Of a stretch of DNA of 64,000 nt, positions 51,420 to 61,579 are shown in pieces. Location: positions 186,001-250,000 of the forward strand of contig CAXXGT010000006.1 in the NCBI GenBank assembly GCA_963664045.2. Direction: 5' to 3'. The notes under the pieces are model-generated. The model was given only the letters and a program-made list of their open reading frames with translations, did no database searches and had not been told where the DNA came from. Every line of letters begins with the position of its first letter. The stretch's first letter is position 1. The stretch is from JAPPHA01 sp963664045. Its GTDB lineage: Bacteria > Pseudomonadota > Alphaproteobacteria > Rhodobacterales > Rhodobacteraceae. The position numbers were made by a program, and so were the translations under genes.

Positions 51420-52388
51420 ATGAGGTACTACATGACCGGCGCGACCGGCTTTTTGTCCGCCTATGTCATTCGCGATCTGGTGAAAGAGGGGCATATGGTG
51501 GTGGTGACCGATCTTGCCCCGCACCCGGAATTCGTGGCGGACATGGTCGGTGATGAAACACTCATGAGGCAGGTCACTTTCGAGCGTCTCGACGTAACCG
51601 ATCTGGGCGCGATGATCCTGTCGATGAAGCGGCACAAGCCCCAGCGGGTCATCCACATGGCAACGCTACTGGGTGCCGCCAGTGACGCCAACCCGGGCTT
51701 GGCCATCCGCGTGATTCAGGGTGGTACCTACAACATCATGGCCGCCTGCGTCGCGCTGGACGTCGAGAAACTCGTCTACGCCAGTTCGGCCAACGTAACC
51801 GGCCTGCCACATCTCTTCGAAGGCAACGAGGTGCCGAACGACGCATTTCTGACTTCGGCCGACTTCTACGGTGTTCAGAAGATCGGCACCGAGCACCTGT
51901 CGCGTTTGTTCAAGGACAAATACGGTCTCGATTCTACCGGCCTGCGCTACATGTCGATCTATGGCTATGGAAAGGCGTTCAATGCGGCCCGCGGCAGCCT
52001 GTCGCCCTTCCATACCGAACTGATCGACAACCCTGCATCGGGCAAGCCTGGCAACGTGCCCTACGGCGACGCGCTCTTGGACTGGCTCTATGTCGAGGAC
52101 GGCGCCCGCGCCACGGTTCTGGCTGCCAATACGCCTGACACCCCGTCGCGGGGCCTGAACATCTGCGGCCAGCGTGCCACGGTAAGCGAAATCGCCGCAA
52201 CGGTGCGGAAATTCCTGCCTGGCGCGGAGCTTGAGGTCGCGCCAGGTGACTGGAATTTCCCGCCGTATCTCTATGATGCCAAGACGACGGAAAACGAAAT
52301 CGGCTACACGCCAGAGTACTCGCTCGAGGTAGGTCTGCGCAAGAACATCAACATGCTGCGCGCACGCAACGGCCTGCCGGAAGTCTGA
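51420..52388 (+). CDS. NAD-dependent epimerase/dehydratase family protein
   Basis: A 322-residue extended SDR. The nucleotide-binding motif is TGATGFLSAYVI, an acidic residue after VVVTDLAP fits NAD, and the active site is seen as Ser in LVYASSANVTG and Tyr-x3-Lys in FYGVQKIGTEH. WLYVEDGARATVLA is the conserved family stretch. The ATG at 51420 follows AAGGA by eight bases; longer frames have no support. It is the first gene after the mobile zone and is convergent with the AroM-type genes. Confidence 0.9.
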   Translation: MRYYMTGATGFLSAYVIRDLVKEGHMVVVTDLAPHPEFVADMVGDETLMRQVTFERLDVTDLGAMILSMKRHKPQRVIHMATLLGAASDANPGLAIRVIQGGTYNIMAACVALDVEKLVYASSANVTGLPHLFEGNEVPNDAFLTSADFYGVQKIGTEHLSRLFKDKYGLDSTGLRYMSIYGYGKAFNAARGSLSPFHTELIDNPASGKPGNVPYGDALLDWLYVEDGARATVLAANTPDTPSRGLNICGQRATVSEIAATVRKFLPGAELEVAPGDWNFPPYLYDAKTTENEIGYTPEYSLEVGLRKNINMLRARNGLPEV

Positions 52389-52638
52389 GCGCGGCACCCA
52401 TCGAATAGGTAGAACTCCGCGCTTTGGGGCCGCCCTCCCCAGTTTGTTGCTGAGACCTCGCAGGAAAGTCTGCGGAAATCCCGCGTCGCGCCACATTCGC
52501 CGGAGACGCCTCATGACCCATGAGGTGAGCTGGGTCGACGTCAGAAAGCCCGAGTTTTCTTACCTGACTCAGGTGCTCGAATCGGACAAAGCGCCGGCTC
52601 AGTCACGACGGCAATCCTCTCTGGCCGTTGACCCATGC
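52389..52638 (+). other. Convergent gap with a possible truncated gene start
   Basis: An ATG at 52513, preceded by GGAG, opens a frame starting MTHEVSWVDVRKPEFSYLTQ that runs to 52689, into the end of the minus-strand AroM-type gene. The first 30 residues look like a real N terminus, the rest does not, so it may be the start of a deleted gene. Nothing else is seen. Confidence 0.3.
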
Positions 52639-53310
52639 CTAGGCAGATGCGATTTCCCTCAGCGCGTTTGCCAAAACCGTCAGCGGTAAAATTACAGGGC
52701 AATTCAACCTGGCTTGGATCTTCCGCTTCAGCTCTTTACCGAATGTTGTACAGTCAAATACGACGTAGTCGGGAGCGATTTCCACCAATTTGTCCAGAAA
52801 CACGTCCAGTTCCTCATCTGAAGGCTCCGGCCCGAAGGATTTGGTAATGAGGTTGCCCGAGTATCCCTGCCATCTATTCACTACATCTTCCGGCAAATCA
52901 TCAGGATGCGTTATGATCACGCCCTGACCCTTTGCATTTATTGCCGAAAGGAAGTTGCGCACCAGCCGCCGAATTTCCAGATACATGCCGTCAAACTCGT
53001 AACCTGACCAAGGCTCCGTGCAGAGAACTGTTGCAACCTGAGCGCCCTGTCTTTCGAAATGCCTGAGAGCCTTCGGAATTCCGGCGTGAACGTGTCGTCT
53101 CGAAAAGAAGACCATGTTTCCACTCGGCGGTAAATTCGTGTGTAGAATGCTCTCACCCGGGTTGCGATCCAGGGCTTCGAAATCCTCAAGGGTCAATTCT
53201 TCAAGCGCGCCGAACTGAATGATCTCGGCGCTATCGCCCAATGCCTCCTCCAGTGGGGCAACCATATCGGGGCGAGGGGACTTGCCGAGCGGGATGACTC
53301 CAATCTTCAT
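52639..53310 (-). CDS. AroM family protein
   Basis: A 223-residue protein of the AroM family, which is structurally related to Asp/Glu/hydantoin racemases. The opening KIGVIPLGKSPRPDMVAPLE and later YVVFDCTTFGKELKRKIQAR and CPVILPLTVLANALREI match the family pattern. Racemase-like proteins of this fold use two Cys; VLCTEPW and FDCTTFG may be those positions. It is about 30 percent similar by eye to the next gene, so the two are paralogues. It is the last gene of the hydantoinase operon. Confidence 0.8.
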   Translation of the reverse strand: MKIGVIPLGKSPRPDMVAPLEEALGDSAEIIQFGALEELTLEDFEALDRNPGESILHTNLPPSGNMVFFSRRHVHAGIPKALRHFERQGAQVATVLCTEPWSGYEFDGMYLEIRRLVRNFLSAINAKGQGVIITHPDDLPEDVVNRWQGYSGNLITKSFGPEPSDEELDVFLDKLVEIAPDYVVFDCTTFGKELKRKIQARLNCPVILPLTVLANALREIASA

Positions 53311-53379
53311 TTTCCTAACTTCCTCCGTGCTTTTGGTCGCGGGTTTGAGTTCGATCGGCGGTCCTTCGGGTGCGCGAGA

Positions 53380-54060
53380 TCAACCCGTGTAGGCCGCCCG
53401 CACTGCGCTGGCAAGTGAAGTCAACGGAAGATACGTAGGGATACCCAGTCGAACCTGAATCCGATCCCTGAGTTCAGGGCTGAACCCGAAACAATCCAGG
53501 ACCGCGTAAGAGTAACCGACCTTTTCAAGCTCTCGCATGATCACCTCGTGCTCTTCGTCGCTGCGACCATCAGCCAGATAAACGAAGTCCTGATCTTCCA
53601 CATCTGTCCAGCGGTCGATAGTGGCCTGTTTCTGGCCTTCGACATGGTAGAAGACCACGCCCTTGCCGTTGTAGCCCATCCCCGTGACCAGGTCATGCAT
53701 CACCGAAAACACCTCGATCCACTGGCCATCGAACGTATAGCAGACCGGCCATTTTTCGGAACAGCACACGGCCACCATATCCGCACCCTTGGCAGCCACA
53801 ACTTCGAGGTTTTCCTGCATACGGTCGAGGACATGCCGCTTGGCAAAGCTAACCCGCTTGCCACCGGCGGCGGGCAGTACCGTGACCAGCATGTGATCGT
53901 CGGGGCGCTGATCAAGTTCAAGGATCTCCTCATGGCTCAGCCCGTCGAGACATCCATGCTGGATGACCTCGACCCCGTCACCGACGATTTCCTGGACAGG
54001 TTCTAGCCAGTCGTTTCGCGGTGTTTGGCCAAGTGGCATTAGGCAAAGCGTGGGTTTCAT
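53380..54060 (-). CDS. AroM family protein
   Basis: A 226-residue AroM-family protein, the second in the operon. TLCLMPLGQTPRNDWLEPVQ opens it, MVAVCCSEKWPVCYTFDG and YAVLDCFGFSPELRDRIQVR hold candidate catalytic Cys residues, and PTYLPLTSLASAVRAAY closes it. The ATG at 54060 is chosen because the conserved strand begins there. E. coli AroM has no proven function; the neighbouring hydantoinase genes support a racemase or hydrolase role here, which is inference. Confidence 0.82.
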   Translation of the reverse strand: MKPTLCLMPLGQTPRNDWLEPVQEIVGDGVEVIQHGCLDGLSHEEILELDQRPDDHMLVTVLPAAGGKRVSFAKRHVLDRMQENLEVVAAKGADMVAVCCSEKWPVCYTFDGQWIEVFSVMHDLVTGMGYNGKGVVFYHVEGQKQATIDRWTDVEDQDFVYLADGRSDEEHEVIMRELEKVGYSYAVLDCFGFSPELRDRIQVRLGIPTYLPLTSLASAVRAAYTG

Positions 54061-54126
54061 CAGAACAGGTCCTTTCGGTCCCGGAATCCCGTGAGTCCGG
54101 ATTGTGAGATTTCCGTTGGGGGGCAC

Positions 54127-54942
54127 TTAGAGGCCACCCTGTTCACCGCCGTCCATCGGAATGGTCGCGCCGGTGATGAAGCTCGACATGTCGCTTGCAA
54201 GGAAGGCGACGACCTCGCCAAATTCGCGGGGCTCGCCGACGCGTTTGAGGGCCACGGGTTCGGCAAGTCTTGCGCGGGCTTCGTCTTCGGTGATGCCGTA
54301 GAAAGCGGAATCGCGTTCTACCCTACGGTCCTGCAAGTCCGTCCGAATAGGGCCAGCGGCAATCGCATTGCATCGGATATTATCGGGCCCGTGCTCGATC
54401 GCGATCACCTTGGTCGCATTGGTAATTGCAAGCTTGGTCGAGCCGTAAATTGCCGCCCCCTCATGCGCATTGAACGCCCAGACAGTTGAGTTGTTGATGA
54501 TTGAACCGCCGCCCCGTTCGCGCATCGAGGGGATCACCGCCTTGGCCAACAGGACAGGGCCGGTGACGTGAACGGCGAATTGAAGGTCCCAGTACTCCTG
54601 CCTGGTTTCAATGACCGGGCCATATCCGATCGTGACGCCGGCGTTGTTGAACAGGATGTCCACGCCTCCAAAGGACTCGATCGCGAAGGCGGCACAGGCC
54701 TCAATGTCGTCTTCGCTCGACACGTCCAGATTGCACCAGGCGGCCTCCGCGCCGCTGGCTTGCAGCTCCTCGACCCGTTTTTCCAGTTCGGGCTTTTCAC
54801 CTTCGGCCAGATCGTCCTGTTTCAGATCGGACAGAACAATCGTGGCGCCGTATTCGGAAAGCACCTTGGCGGCGTTGAAGCCAATTCCGCGGGCAGCCGC
54901 GGCGCCGGTAACTATGGCGACCTTGTCTTTCAGGGTTGGCAT
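54127..54942 (-). CDS. SDR-family oxidoreductase
   Basis: A 271-residue classical short-chain dehydrogenase. The cofactor motif is VTGAAAARGIGFNAAKVL, NNAG is present in ILFNNAGVTIG, and the catalytic Ser, Tyr and Lys lie in IINNSTVWAF and AAIYGSTKLA. The C terminus MSSFITGATIPMDGGEQG is typical. It follows the HyuB stop by two bases and precedes the AroM genes, so it probably oxidises or reduces an intermediate of the same pathway. Confidence 0.93.
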   Translation of the reverse strand: MPTLKDKVAIVTGAAAARGIGFNAAKVLSEYGATIVLSDLKQDDLAEGEKPELEKRVEELQASGAEAAWCNLDVSSEDDIEACAAFAIESFGGVDILFNNAGVTIGYGPVIETRQEYWDLQFAVHVTGPVLLAKAVIPSMRERGGGSIINNSTVWAFNAHEGAAIYGSTKLAITNATKVIAIEHGPDNIRCNAIAAGPIRTDLQDRRVERDSAFYGITEDEARARLAEPVALKRVGEPREFGEVVAFLASDMSSFITGATIPMDGGEQGGL

Positions 54943-54944
54943 GG

Positions 54945-56738
54945 CTAGAGTTTTCCTTCTTCACCGAAGTCATAAAGCCAATCGATGGGGCCGCGCTCTT
55001 GCGCCATTCGCGCGCGGAGCTCATTTGTTGCAGCTTCATCGAAACCGGACCCGTCGGCACTCAGAACCACACCAAAGTCTGCGTGTGCAGAGCTTTCGGA
55101 GATCTTCCGGTCGAACACGTCATCGACGACCATTCGCGGGTCGCGTTCAAGCGGGTCGCCGTATCCGCCACCGCCGCCGGTTTCGCGCACGAATATATCC
55201 CCGGCCTGGAGATCGATGACTTCCTTTGAGTGCAGGTGCTCTACCGTCCCATCCACCCGTTCGATGTATGCGCGCCAGCGGGCGCCGGGTTTGCCGCCAT
55301 AGATGCCCCAAGGGCTGGACAGCGATCGGTCATGACGGTGACAACAGCGCACCGGGCCTTTCAGGATCTCAAAGGAGCGCCGGATGCCAAGTCCGCCTCG
55401 GTATTTTCCCGGACCGCCGGAATCCATGCGCAGTTCATGGTCGCGAACCCGGACCGGATAGCGGGTTTCCCAAGCCTCTGTAGGCGTGGTTTGCACGTTC
55501 GTGAAGCCATGTTCCATATGGTCGAGGCCGTCGCTATCCGACCGTGCCCCGGTGCCGCCGGTCGTTAGGTCGGACGATCCGTAGATGTCGCCCGCATCAT
55601 CTTGGCCGCTGAATGACGTCACCATGTTGCCGCCGGACGGGCTGGACACAGCTTCGTCTGGGCTTACGGCTTGAATGAGCGCGCCTTGCACGACATCGTA
55701 AGCGCGTTGTGCGATTTGACCACGCAACGCCATGGGCGCGGGGCGTAACGGGTTGAACAGGCTGCCTTCCGGGGCGCTGACGGTGATCGGCTTCACTGCG
55801 CCCTCGTTGAGTGGCAGGTTCGGGTCCGCCATGCCCTTGATCGTGGTATGCGCACCCGACTCGACGCCCGCCAAGTTCACGTTGATCGGTGCGGGCTGCT
55901 GGGGCGCGGTACCGGAGAAATCGACATTGATATCGCTACCTTTGACCTCCACCCGGCATTTGATCGGCAGGCGCGGCAGATCGCGGGATTTGTTGTCGAC
56001 CCAATCCTCGAACTCGTAAACACCATCCTTGAGCTTGGACAGTTCGGCACGCATCCGCGTCTCGGCCTGATCAAACAGGATATCGATTGCGGTATCAATC
56101 GTATCGAGGCCCATGGTCTCCGCCATTTCCTGGAAGCCTCGGACGCCGACCATACACGCGGCGAGCTGCGCTTCGAGATCGCCTAGCACGGTGTCGGGGA
56201 TACGGACGTTGTAACGCACGAAGTCAAAGCTGGTCTTGACCGGCTTGCCTTCCTTCATCCACGGAACCGGCGGGATGATCAGGCCCTCCTGAAACAGCTC
56301 GGTCGTGTTGGCCGACATCGAGCCGGGTTCCTGGCCGCCCACGTCCTCGTGATGCGAAAGAGCGCCAGCAAATGCGACAGGCAGATCACGGCCTTCTACG
56401 AAAACCGGTGCAGCCATCAGAATGTCGGGCAAATGGCCGCCGCCCTGATAGGGGTCGTTAAGGATGAACGTGTCGCCCGGCTTCATGTCCTCCAGGGGAA
56501 ATTCCTGGGTGATGATTCCGATCCCGGGTCGCATGGTCGTCAAATGGATCGGGCAGGCGCGGGCTTGGGTGATCGTTTCGCCGTTCGGCTTGAAAATTCC
56601 GCAGGAACAGTCTTCGCCTTCCTTCACGATCACGGCAACCGCCGACCGCAGCAGCGTATACTGCATCGCATTTGCAATGGATTCCAACCGGTTGCGGACA
56701 ACCTCTATGGTGATCGGATCGACGTTTCGTTTGAGCAT
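54945..56738 (-). CDS. Hydantoinase B/oxoprolinase family protein (HyuB-like)
   Basis: A 597-residue subunit that pairs with HyuA. MLKRNVDPITIEVVRNRLES, DTFILNDPYQGGGHLPDI and LSHHEDVGGQEPGSMSANTT (metal-site His/Asp cluster) and RETGGGGGYGDPLERD near the C terminus are hallmarks. The family performs ATP-dependent opening of hydantoin-like, oxoproline-like or acetone-carboxylase-like substrates. It is 19 bp downstream of the HyuA-like gene. Confidence 0.93.
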   Translation of the reverse strand: MLKRNVDPITIEVVRNRLESIANAMQYTLLRSAVAVIVKEGEDCSCGIFKPNGETITQARACPIHLTTMRPGIGIITQEFPLEDMKPGDTFILNDPYQGGGHLPDILMAAPVFVEGRDLPVAFAGALSHHEDVGGQEPGSMSANTTELFQEGLIIPPVPWMKEGKPVKTSFDFVRYNVRIPDTVLGDLEAQLAACMVGVRGFQEMAETMGLDTIDTAIDILFDQAETRMRAELSKLKDGVYEFEDWVDNKSRDLPRLPIKCRVEVKGSDINVDFSGTAPQQPAPINVNLAGVESGAHTTIKGMADPNLPLNEGAVKPITVSAPEGSLFNPLRPAPMALRGQIAQRAYDVVQGALIQAVSPDEAVSSPSGGNMVTSFSGQDDAGDIYGSSDLTTGGTGARSDSDGLDHMEHGFTNVQTTPTEAWETRYPVRVRDHELRMDSGGPGKYRGGLGIRRSFEILKGPVRCCHRHDRSLSSPWGIYGGKPGARWRAYIERVDGTVEHLHSKEVIDLQAGDIFVRETGGGGGYGDPLERDPRMVVDDVFDRKISESSAHADFGVVLSADGSGFDEAATNELRARMAQERGPIDWLYDFGEEGKL

Positions 56739-56756
56739 GATGCTCGCCTTTCGACT

Positions 56757-58814
56757 TCAGCTCCGGATGATCATGTTGCCGGCGGCGTCTATCGTCGCCT
56801 CTTGCCCCTTGCCGATCACCACGGTTGTGTCCGGCTGATCGAAGATCGCAGGGCCTTCGATCCGAAATCCGACGGGAAGATCCATCCGCCGATATCTCGG
56901 TGTAGCGACTTCGCCCAAATCGGGGAATGAGGCCCTGCATATGCCGGTCGGTTTGATGTCAGTCGCTTCCGCGGGAAGTGCGCCCGACACGGCATCGGAT
57001 GGCAGAGGGTCCGCCGGTTGATAGCTGACCAGCCGCAAGTTTACGAGTTCAACGGTACGTTCACGGTTGAAATGCCCGAAGACGTCGTTGTGAACGCGGT
57101 GGAAGGCTTCAACCGCATCAGCACGCCCTTGCTCGTCGAACACAGCCCCGAGTGGCACCTCAAGCTCGTAGCCCTGACCCTCATAGCGCATCTCCGCCGT
57201 TCGACGATGCAAGACCTTTACGCCATTCAAACCTTCGCTCGCGAGCGTCTCTTCACCCTGTGCCTCGAGTTTCCGGAACTCTTGCTCTACCAGGTCGCAA
57301 TCCGCCTCGGCCGTATCACGGATGAAAAACGTGCGTACGCCGTCGGTTTCGAAGTCCGCGACCAACATGCCGAAGGCGGAGAGAGTGCCCGGCGAGCGAG
57401 GCACCAGGACTTCCTTGATTCCGATATCCTTTGCCACAGCGGGCGCAAAGGCACCGCCCCCGCCGCCGAAAGACACCATCGTCAGGTCGCGTGGGTCGAT
57501 GCCGCGCTTGATGGTGACGAGCTTGATGGCTTCGGCCATCTGGCTGACAAGTATGCGGTAGACACCCACCGCCGCCTCGACAGCGCTCATGCCAAGTCTG
57601 TCGCCGAGCTCCGTCAGCACCTTTTCGGCCAGGTCAGGGCGCAAGTTAACGGTCCCGTCGGCGAAGTACACCGGGTTGAGGTATCCAAGGACCATGATTG
57701 CGTCCGATGAGGTCGGCTTGTCACCGCCCCAGTCGTAACAGGCGGGACCGGGATAAGAGCCCGCGCTCTCCGGTCCGACATGCAGGCCGCCGCCCTCGTC
57801 GATCCAGGCGATCGAGCCGCCGCCGGAGCCGACGGTTTCTATGTCGACCATCGGGACTCGTAGCGGATACATCCCGATCCGGCTTTCGCGAGTGATTTGC
57901 GCCTTGCCATCCCGAATGAGACAGACGTCGGTCGATGTGCCGCCAACGTCAATTCCCACCAGTTCGCTGCGCCCTGACATCTCGCCTACATAGCGGGCGG
58001 CGATCACCCCTGCGGCCGGGCCGGAGAGGAACATGGACACCGGTTTTGCCACCGTCATGTCTGCCGAAGCGATGCCGCCGCTCGACTGCATCAGGTGCAA
58101 CCTCGCGTGCTTTCCCTCGTGCGCCAACCCGCCCTCGAGCTGTTTGACGTAGTGCTCGACCTTGGGGCGCACATAGGCGTCAAATGCCGTGGCGCAAACA
58201 CGCTCGTACTCGCGGAAGGTGGGATTGACGCGGGAGGAGAGCGAAACCATGAGGTTTGGGAAAGCCTCGGCCAGAATCTCGGCCGCTCGTTCTTCGTGGC
58301 GGTTGTTGCTGAAGGAGTTCAGGAAGCATATCGCCAGCGCTTCGATTCTGAACGCGTCCACCAACCGGCGGACTTCCTCGACCACCTGGGCCTCATCCAG
58401 AGGTTTGACAATGTTGCCCTTTCCGTCGATCCGTTCCCGGATGCCTACGCGGAAGCGCCCACGCGCCAGAAATCCAGGGGTCTCGGGCCCCGCGCGCATA
58501 TCATACAGATTGCTACGCTTCATCCGGCCCATCTCCAACGCGTCCCGATGGCCTTCGGTTGTCAAGAGCCCCAAGCGCGCGCCCTTGCGTTCATGCAATG
58601 CGTTGGTGGCAATTGTCGTGCCGTGGATGTGAACGATTTCGACGCTGTCGTGTTGCGGATCGACGCCGGTCATTTCCAGTATCATTTTCACCCCACCGAT
58701 CACGCCTTCCAACACATCAGGCGACGACGGCGCCTTGGCATAGTACATCCTCTCATTGATGAAGCCGGCGATGTCGGTGAACGTTCCGCCGATATCGATG
58801 CCAATTCGGTGCAT
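56757..58814 (-). CDS. Hydantoinase A/oxoprolinase family protein (HyuA-like)
   Basis: A 685-residue ASKHA-fold ATPase subunit. RIGIDIGGTFTDIAGFINER is the phosphate-binding start, IHGTTIATNALHERKGARLG follows, and LVGIDVGGTSTDVCLIRDGK is the second phosphate loop; VSFGGGGGAFAPAVAKDI is a conserved late motif. The ATG at 58814 has GAGG upstream, while the longer frame is unsupported. First gene of the five-gene operon HyuA, HyuB, SDR, AroM, AroM. Confidence 0.93.
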   Translation of the reverse strand: MHRIGIDIGGTFTDIAGFINERMYYAKAPSSPDVLEGVIGGVKMILEMTGVDPQHDSVEIVHIHGTTIATNALHERKGARLGLLTTEGHRDALEMGRMKRSNLYDMRAGPETPGFLARGRFRVGIRERIDGKGNIVKPLDEAQVVEEVRRLVDAFRIEALAICFLNSFSNNRHEERAAEILAEAFPNLMVSLSSRVNPTFREYERVCATAFDAYVRPKVEHYVKQLEGGLAHEGKHARLHLMQSSGGIASADMTVAKPVSMFLSGPAAGVIAARYVGEMSGRSELVGIDVGGTSTDVCLIRDGKAQITRESRIGMYPLRVPMVDIETVGSGGGSIAWIDEGGGLHVGPESAGSYPGPACYDWGGDKPTSSDAIMVLGYLNPVYFADGTVNLRPDLAEKVLTELGDRLGMSAVEAAVGVYRILVSQMAEAIKLVTIKRGIDPRDLTMVSFGGGGGAFAPAVAKDIGIKEVLVPRSPGTLSAFGMLVADFETDGVRTFFIRDTAEADCDLVEQEFRKLEAQGEETLASEGLNGVKVLHRRTAEMRYEGQGYELEVPLGAVFDEQGRADAVEAFHRVHNDVFGHFNRERTVELVNLRLVSYQPADPLPSDAVSGALPAEATDIKPTGICRASFPDLGEVATPRYRRMDLPVGFRIEGPAIFDQPDTTVVIGKGQEATIDAAGNMIIRS

Positions 58815-59112
58815 GTGAACCTCGTGAAAAACCGGCCGTCGTGGAAGTGTGGCCGAATCCGCCAAAGCCCCGAAGGCCGCGCCGTGCCGTAATCTTGGTT
58901 TGGTCGATCTTTGCTGAGCGGGCACGCAAGGTCGAATTTCGAATTGAGGCCAGCCTAAAAGATTAACTGATACAGTGTGTCAATAGACTGAAATATGGAT
59001 ACTTTTCTGACTGAATGATGTGGACGCGGGAAAATTCGGGCAACCGGTAGAGGTTGGGCGGAGGTTCCGCGAAGCGCGGGACAAGGCCGGAGGAGAAGCG
59101 CGGGATGCGCAA
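58815..59112 (-). promoter_or_regulatory. Upstream region of the hyuA-like operon
   Basis: About 300 bases between hyuA and the 3' end of the LysR gene. An AT-rich stretch at about 58955-59020 is the likely promoter of the operon. No specific operator could be defined. Confidence 0.4.
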
Positions 59113-60084
59113 TCATCCTTCGGTCAAACCGGAGCTGTTCGGGTCCTCCGAAAGGTGAACCCGCGCTTCTTCGTGTTCCAGGATGCTGTCGCAGGTCGCC
59201 CTCAGGTCTTCGAGGAACAACTGTGCAATCGCACCAAGCGGCCGGTTCTTCAGATAGACGGCTTCGGCAGTTGTCACGATCTGCGGGCGGAACGTGCGAA
59301 ACACCAGTTCGGGATACCGATGCGCGGATAGGAGCAGGTAGGATTCAACAAGTGCGATGCCCTGATTGAGGGCCACCAAATCGCGCGAGGTGTAATGATA
59401 GCGCACTTCCACTGCCAATTCGAGGTCGATGTTGGCCTGTTTGAACGCGTTTCTGATGACGGCGCCGATCGGATCCGAGGGACTGACCGATATGAAAGGT
59501 TGATCCGCAAGGTCTGGCGGTTCGATCACCCTCTTTGTCGCCAAGGGGTGATCCTTTGGCAGGACGCAGACCATGCTGACATCGCCCAGCTTGACGCGCT
59601 GAAACAATGGGTGTTCATCAGGCACGTAATGGACTCCCAGATCGGCCCTGCCAGTTTCGACACTGTTGGAGACATAGTCTAGCGAGCCAAGCTCGAGGCT
59701 AACCTTGACTTCGGGACGGGCCTTTCGAAATCTGGCGATCGCCAAGGGCATCACCGCGTTTCCGAGGGCCGGCGTGCAGACCAGTCTCAGCTCTCCAATC
59801 AGATTGCCCTTGATCTGTTCGACGACGAAATTTGTCGAATCGAATGCCTCGAAGACCCGTTGCGCCCTTTCATACAAGAGCTTCGCCTCTTGCGTCGGCA
59901 CCAGGCGCCCACGGAGCCTGTGGAACAGCTTGAACTTCAGCTGATCTTCCATGTGAAGGATCATCTGGCTAACGGCCGGCTGCGACACGTTCAGCATGTT
60001 CGCCGCGCCGACGGTCGTGCCCGTCGACATGACCGCACCAAAGATTTCAAGTTGCCGTAGGTTCACCGCACAATACCCCAGCAT
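59113..60084 (-). CDS. LysR-family transcriptional regulator
   Basis: A 323-residue activator-type regulator. The helix-turn-helix is in VNLRQLEIFGAVMSTGTTVG, then AANMLNVSQPAVSQMILHME; the rest is the type 2 periplasmic-binding fold (LRLVCTPALGNAVMPLAIAR, VSMVCVLPKDHPLA). The ATG at 60084 follows CGGAG. It is divergent from the TRAP importer (60425) and lies upstream of the hyuA operon on the same strand, so it probably regulates one or both. Confidence 0.93.
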   Translation of the reverse strand: MLGYCAVNLRQLEIFGAVMSTGTTVGAANMLNVSQPAVSQMILHMEDQLKFKLFHRLRGRLVPTQEAKLLYERAQRVFEAFDSTNFVVEQIKGNLIGELRLVCTPALGNAVMPLAIARFRKARPEVKVSLELGSLDYVSNSVETGRADLGVHYVPDEHPLFQRVKLGDVSMVCVLPKDHPLATKRVIEPPDLADQPFISVSPSDPIGAVIRNAFKQANIDLELAVEVRYHYTSRDLVALNQGIALVESYLLLSAHRYPELVFRTFRPQIVTTAEAVYLKNRPLGAIAQLFLEDLRATCDSILEHEEARVHLSEDPNSSGLTEG

Positions 60085-60424
60085 TTCACTCCGCCACAAA
60101 TGCGGCGGCAGATGTCCCAAGCGTTCGCCGCCATGTGTCGAACGGCTTTCGGACTCATACGCCCGTCAACATAGCCTACGATCTATAGCCATGAAAATAA
60201 ATAGAAAAAGTGGCATGTATAAGTTGAACTGAGAGGTCGGACGTCATTTTTTTTAAGCATTTTGCGAGCGGTCACACTACGCTGCCATCGTGCCGTCGAA
60301 TGCGTTCGCCCGGTTCAGCGAAATGCAGAGGCAGGCAGACACCAAGGGGCCTTCGGGCGTTCCAAAGCGAATTCTATCAGGATCGCTCAACTCGAACCGG
60401 CGGCCCCGCAACAGGAGAAAAATC
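60085..60424 (+). promoter_or_regulatory. LysR/TRAP divergent promoter region
   Basis: These 340 bases carry the divergent promoters. An AT-rich block with a run of T at about 60246-60256 lies in the middle. LysR proteins usually bind a T-N11-A dyad here, but I could not single one out. AGGAG precedes the TRAP binding-protein ATG. Confidence 0.4.
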
Positions 60425-61465
60425 ATGAAACTCATGGCTCTAGAGCATACCAGAAGGGCGTCACTGGGAGCGTTCGTCAGCGTCGCATTGGCCGCTTTCG
60501 GCGCATCGGTTCCGGCTCATGCCGCCGACTACAACCTGCGCATGCAGGCCAATACGGGTCCGGGACTGACGCCGTATATTGCACTCGAGGAATTTGTCGA
60601 GAACGTCAAGGCAATGTCGGGTGGCCGGATCGAAATCCAGCTTTTTCCGGTCAGCGCTCTTTTCCCACCGAATGAGGGCCTGGAAGCTGTCGCAACCGGC
60701 ATCGTAGAACTCGGTCTGACCACGGGCGGCTACTTTGCTGGTCAGATGGGACCAATCGCCACGATGGAGTCCGGACTTCCCGGCGCCGAAGCCAATGCCT
60801 GGGAGCGCAACGCCTTCTTCTATGAGAAGGGGTTCATCAACATTGTGCGCGACGCCTACAGTGAGCACGGCGTACATTATCTCGCGCCAAACCTTGGTTC
60901 GCCTTGGGAACTCGTGTCGAAGGTTCCGCTGAATTCGGCGGCAGATTTCCAAGGAAAGAAGATCCGTGGTTTTGGCATCGAAGCCGAGTGGTTTCAGTCA
61001 CTTGGCGCGGAGCCCGTGAATATCGGTGGCGCGGAGATTTATACCGCGTTGGCGACTGGCGTTGTGGACGCGGTGCGCTGGGGCGACGAATCTCAGAACC
61101 TTGCGCAGGGACTTCATGAGGTCGGGAAGTATTATATCAAACCGGCACCCATGCCCGCCCCGAACAACCATATCTTGGTGAATCAGGCGACTTGGGATTC
61201 GATGTCGCCCGATCTTCAGGCGATCCTCGAAGGCGCGGCCAAGCTTGCCTCGATGAAGTACCTGACCCTGACCGCCATGTCGCGTGGTCCGGCGCGTGCC
61301 GAGCTGGAGGCTGCCGGCATGGAGTTTACGACGATCCCGGCTGATGAGTGGCTTGCCATGCAGCAGAAGGTTCGTGCAATCTGGGCAAAGTATGGCGAAC
61401 AGGACGAACGGGCCGCAGAGGCCGTGGAGCTTCTGCAAGACTTCCTGACCGAACTCGGTCGCTGA
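60425..61465 (+). CDS. TRAP transporter substrate-binding protein (DctP family)
   Basis: A 346-residue periplasmic protein. The N terminus has a twin-arginine-like HTRRASLGAFVSVALAAFG signal ending near AHAAD. The DctP core includes NLRMQANTGPGLTPYIALEE, FQGKKIRGFGIEAEWFQSLG (with the conserved Arg that contacts the ligand carboxylate) and TGVVDAVRWGDESQN. The ATG at 60425 has AGGAG upstream. It begins a DctP, DctQ, DctM operon. The ligand is probably a carboxylate by family. Confidence 0.93.
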   Translation: MKLMALEHTRRASLGAFVSVALAAFGASVPAHAADYNLRMQANTGPGLTPYIALEEFVENVKAMSGGRIEIQLFPVSALFPPNEGLEAVATGIVELGLTTGGYFAGQMGPIATMESGLPGAEANAWERNAFFYEKGFINIVRDAYSEHGVHYLAPNLGSPWELVSKVPLNSAADFQGKKIRGFGIEAEWFQSLGAEPVNIGGAEIYTALATGVVDAVRWGDESQNLAQGLHEVGKYYIKPAPMPAPNNHILVNQATWDSMSPDLQAILEGAAKLASMKYLTLTAMSRGPARAELEAAGMEFTTIPADEWLAMQQKVRAIWAKYGEQDERAAEAVELLQDFLTELGR

Positions 61466-61579
61466 CACACACTTGAGCTCCGGCGATCATGTCGCCGGAG
61501 CCTTTCAGTTTCGGGACGAACATTGGACCCGTTGGTCCTGCGCCCGTTCGCAAGAAGTGCGTTCTTGTGCTAAGTTTCG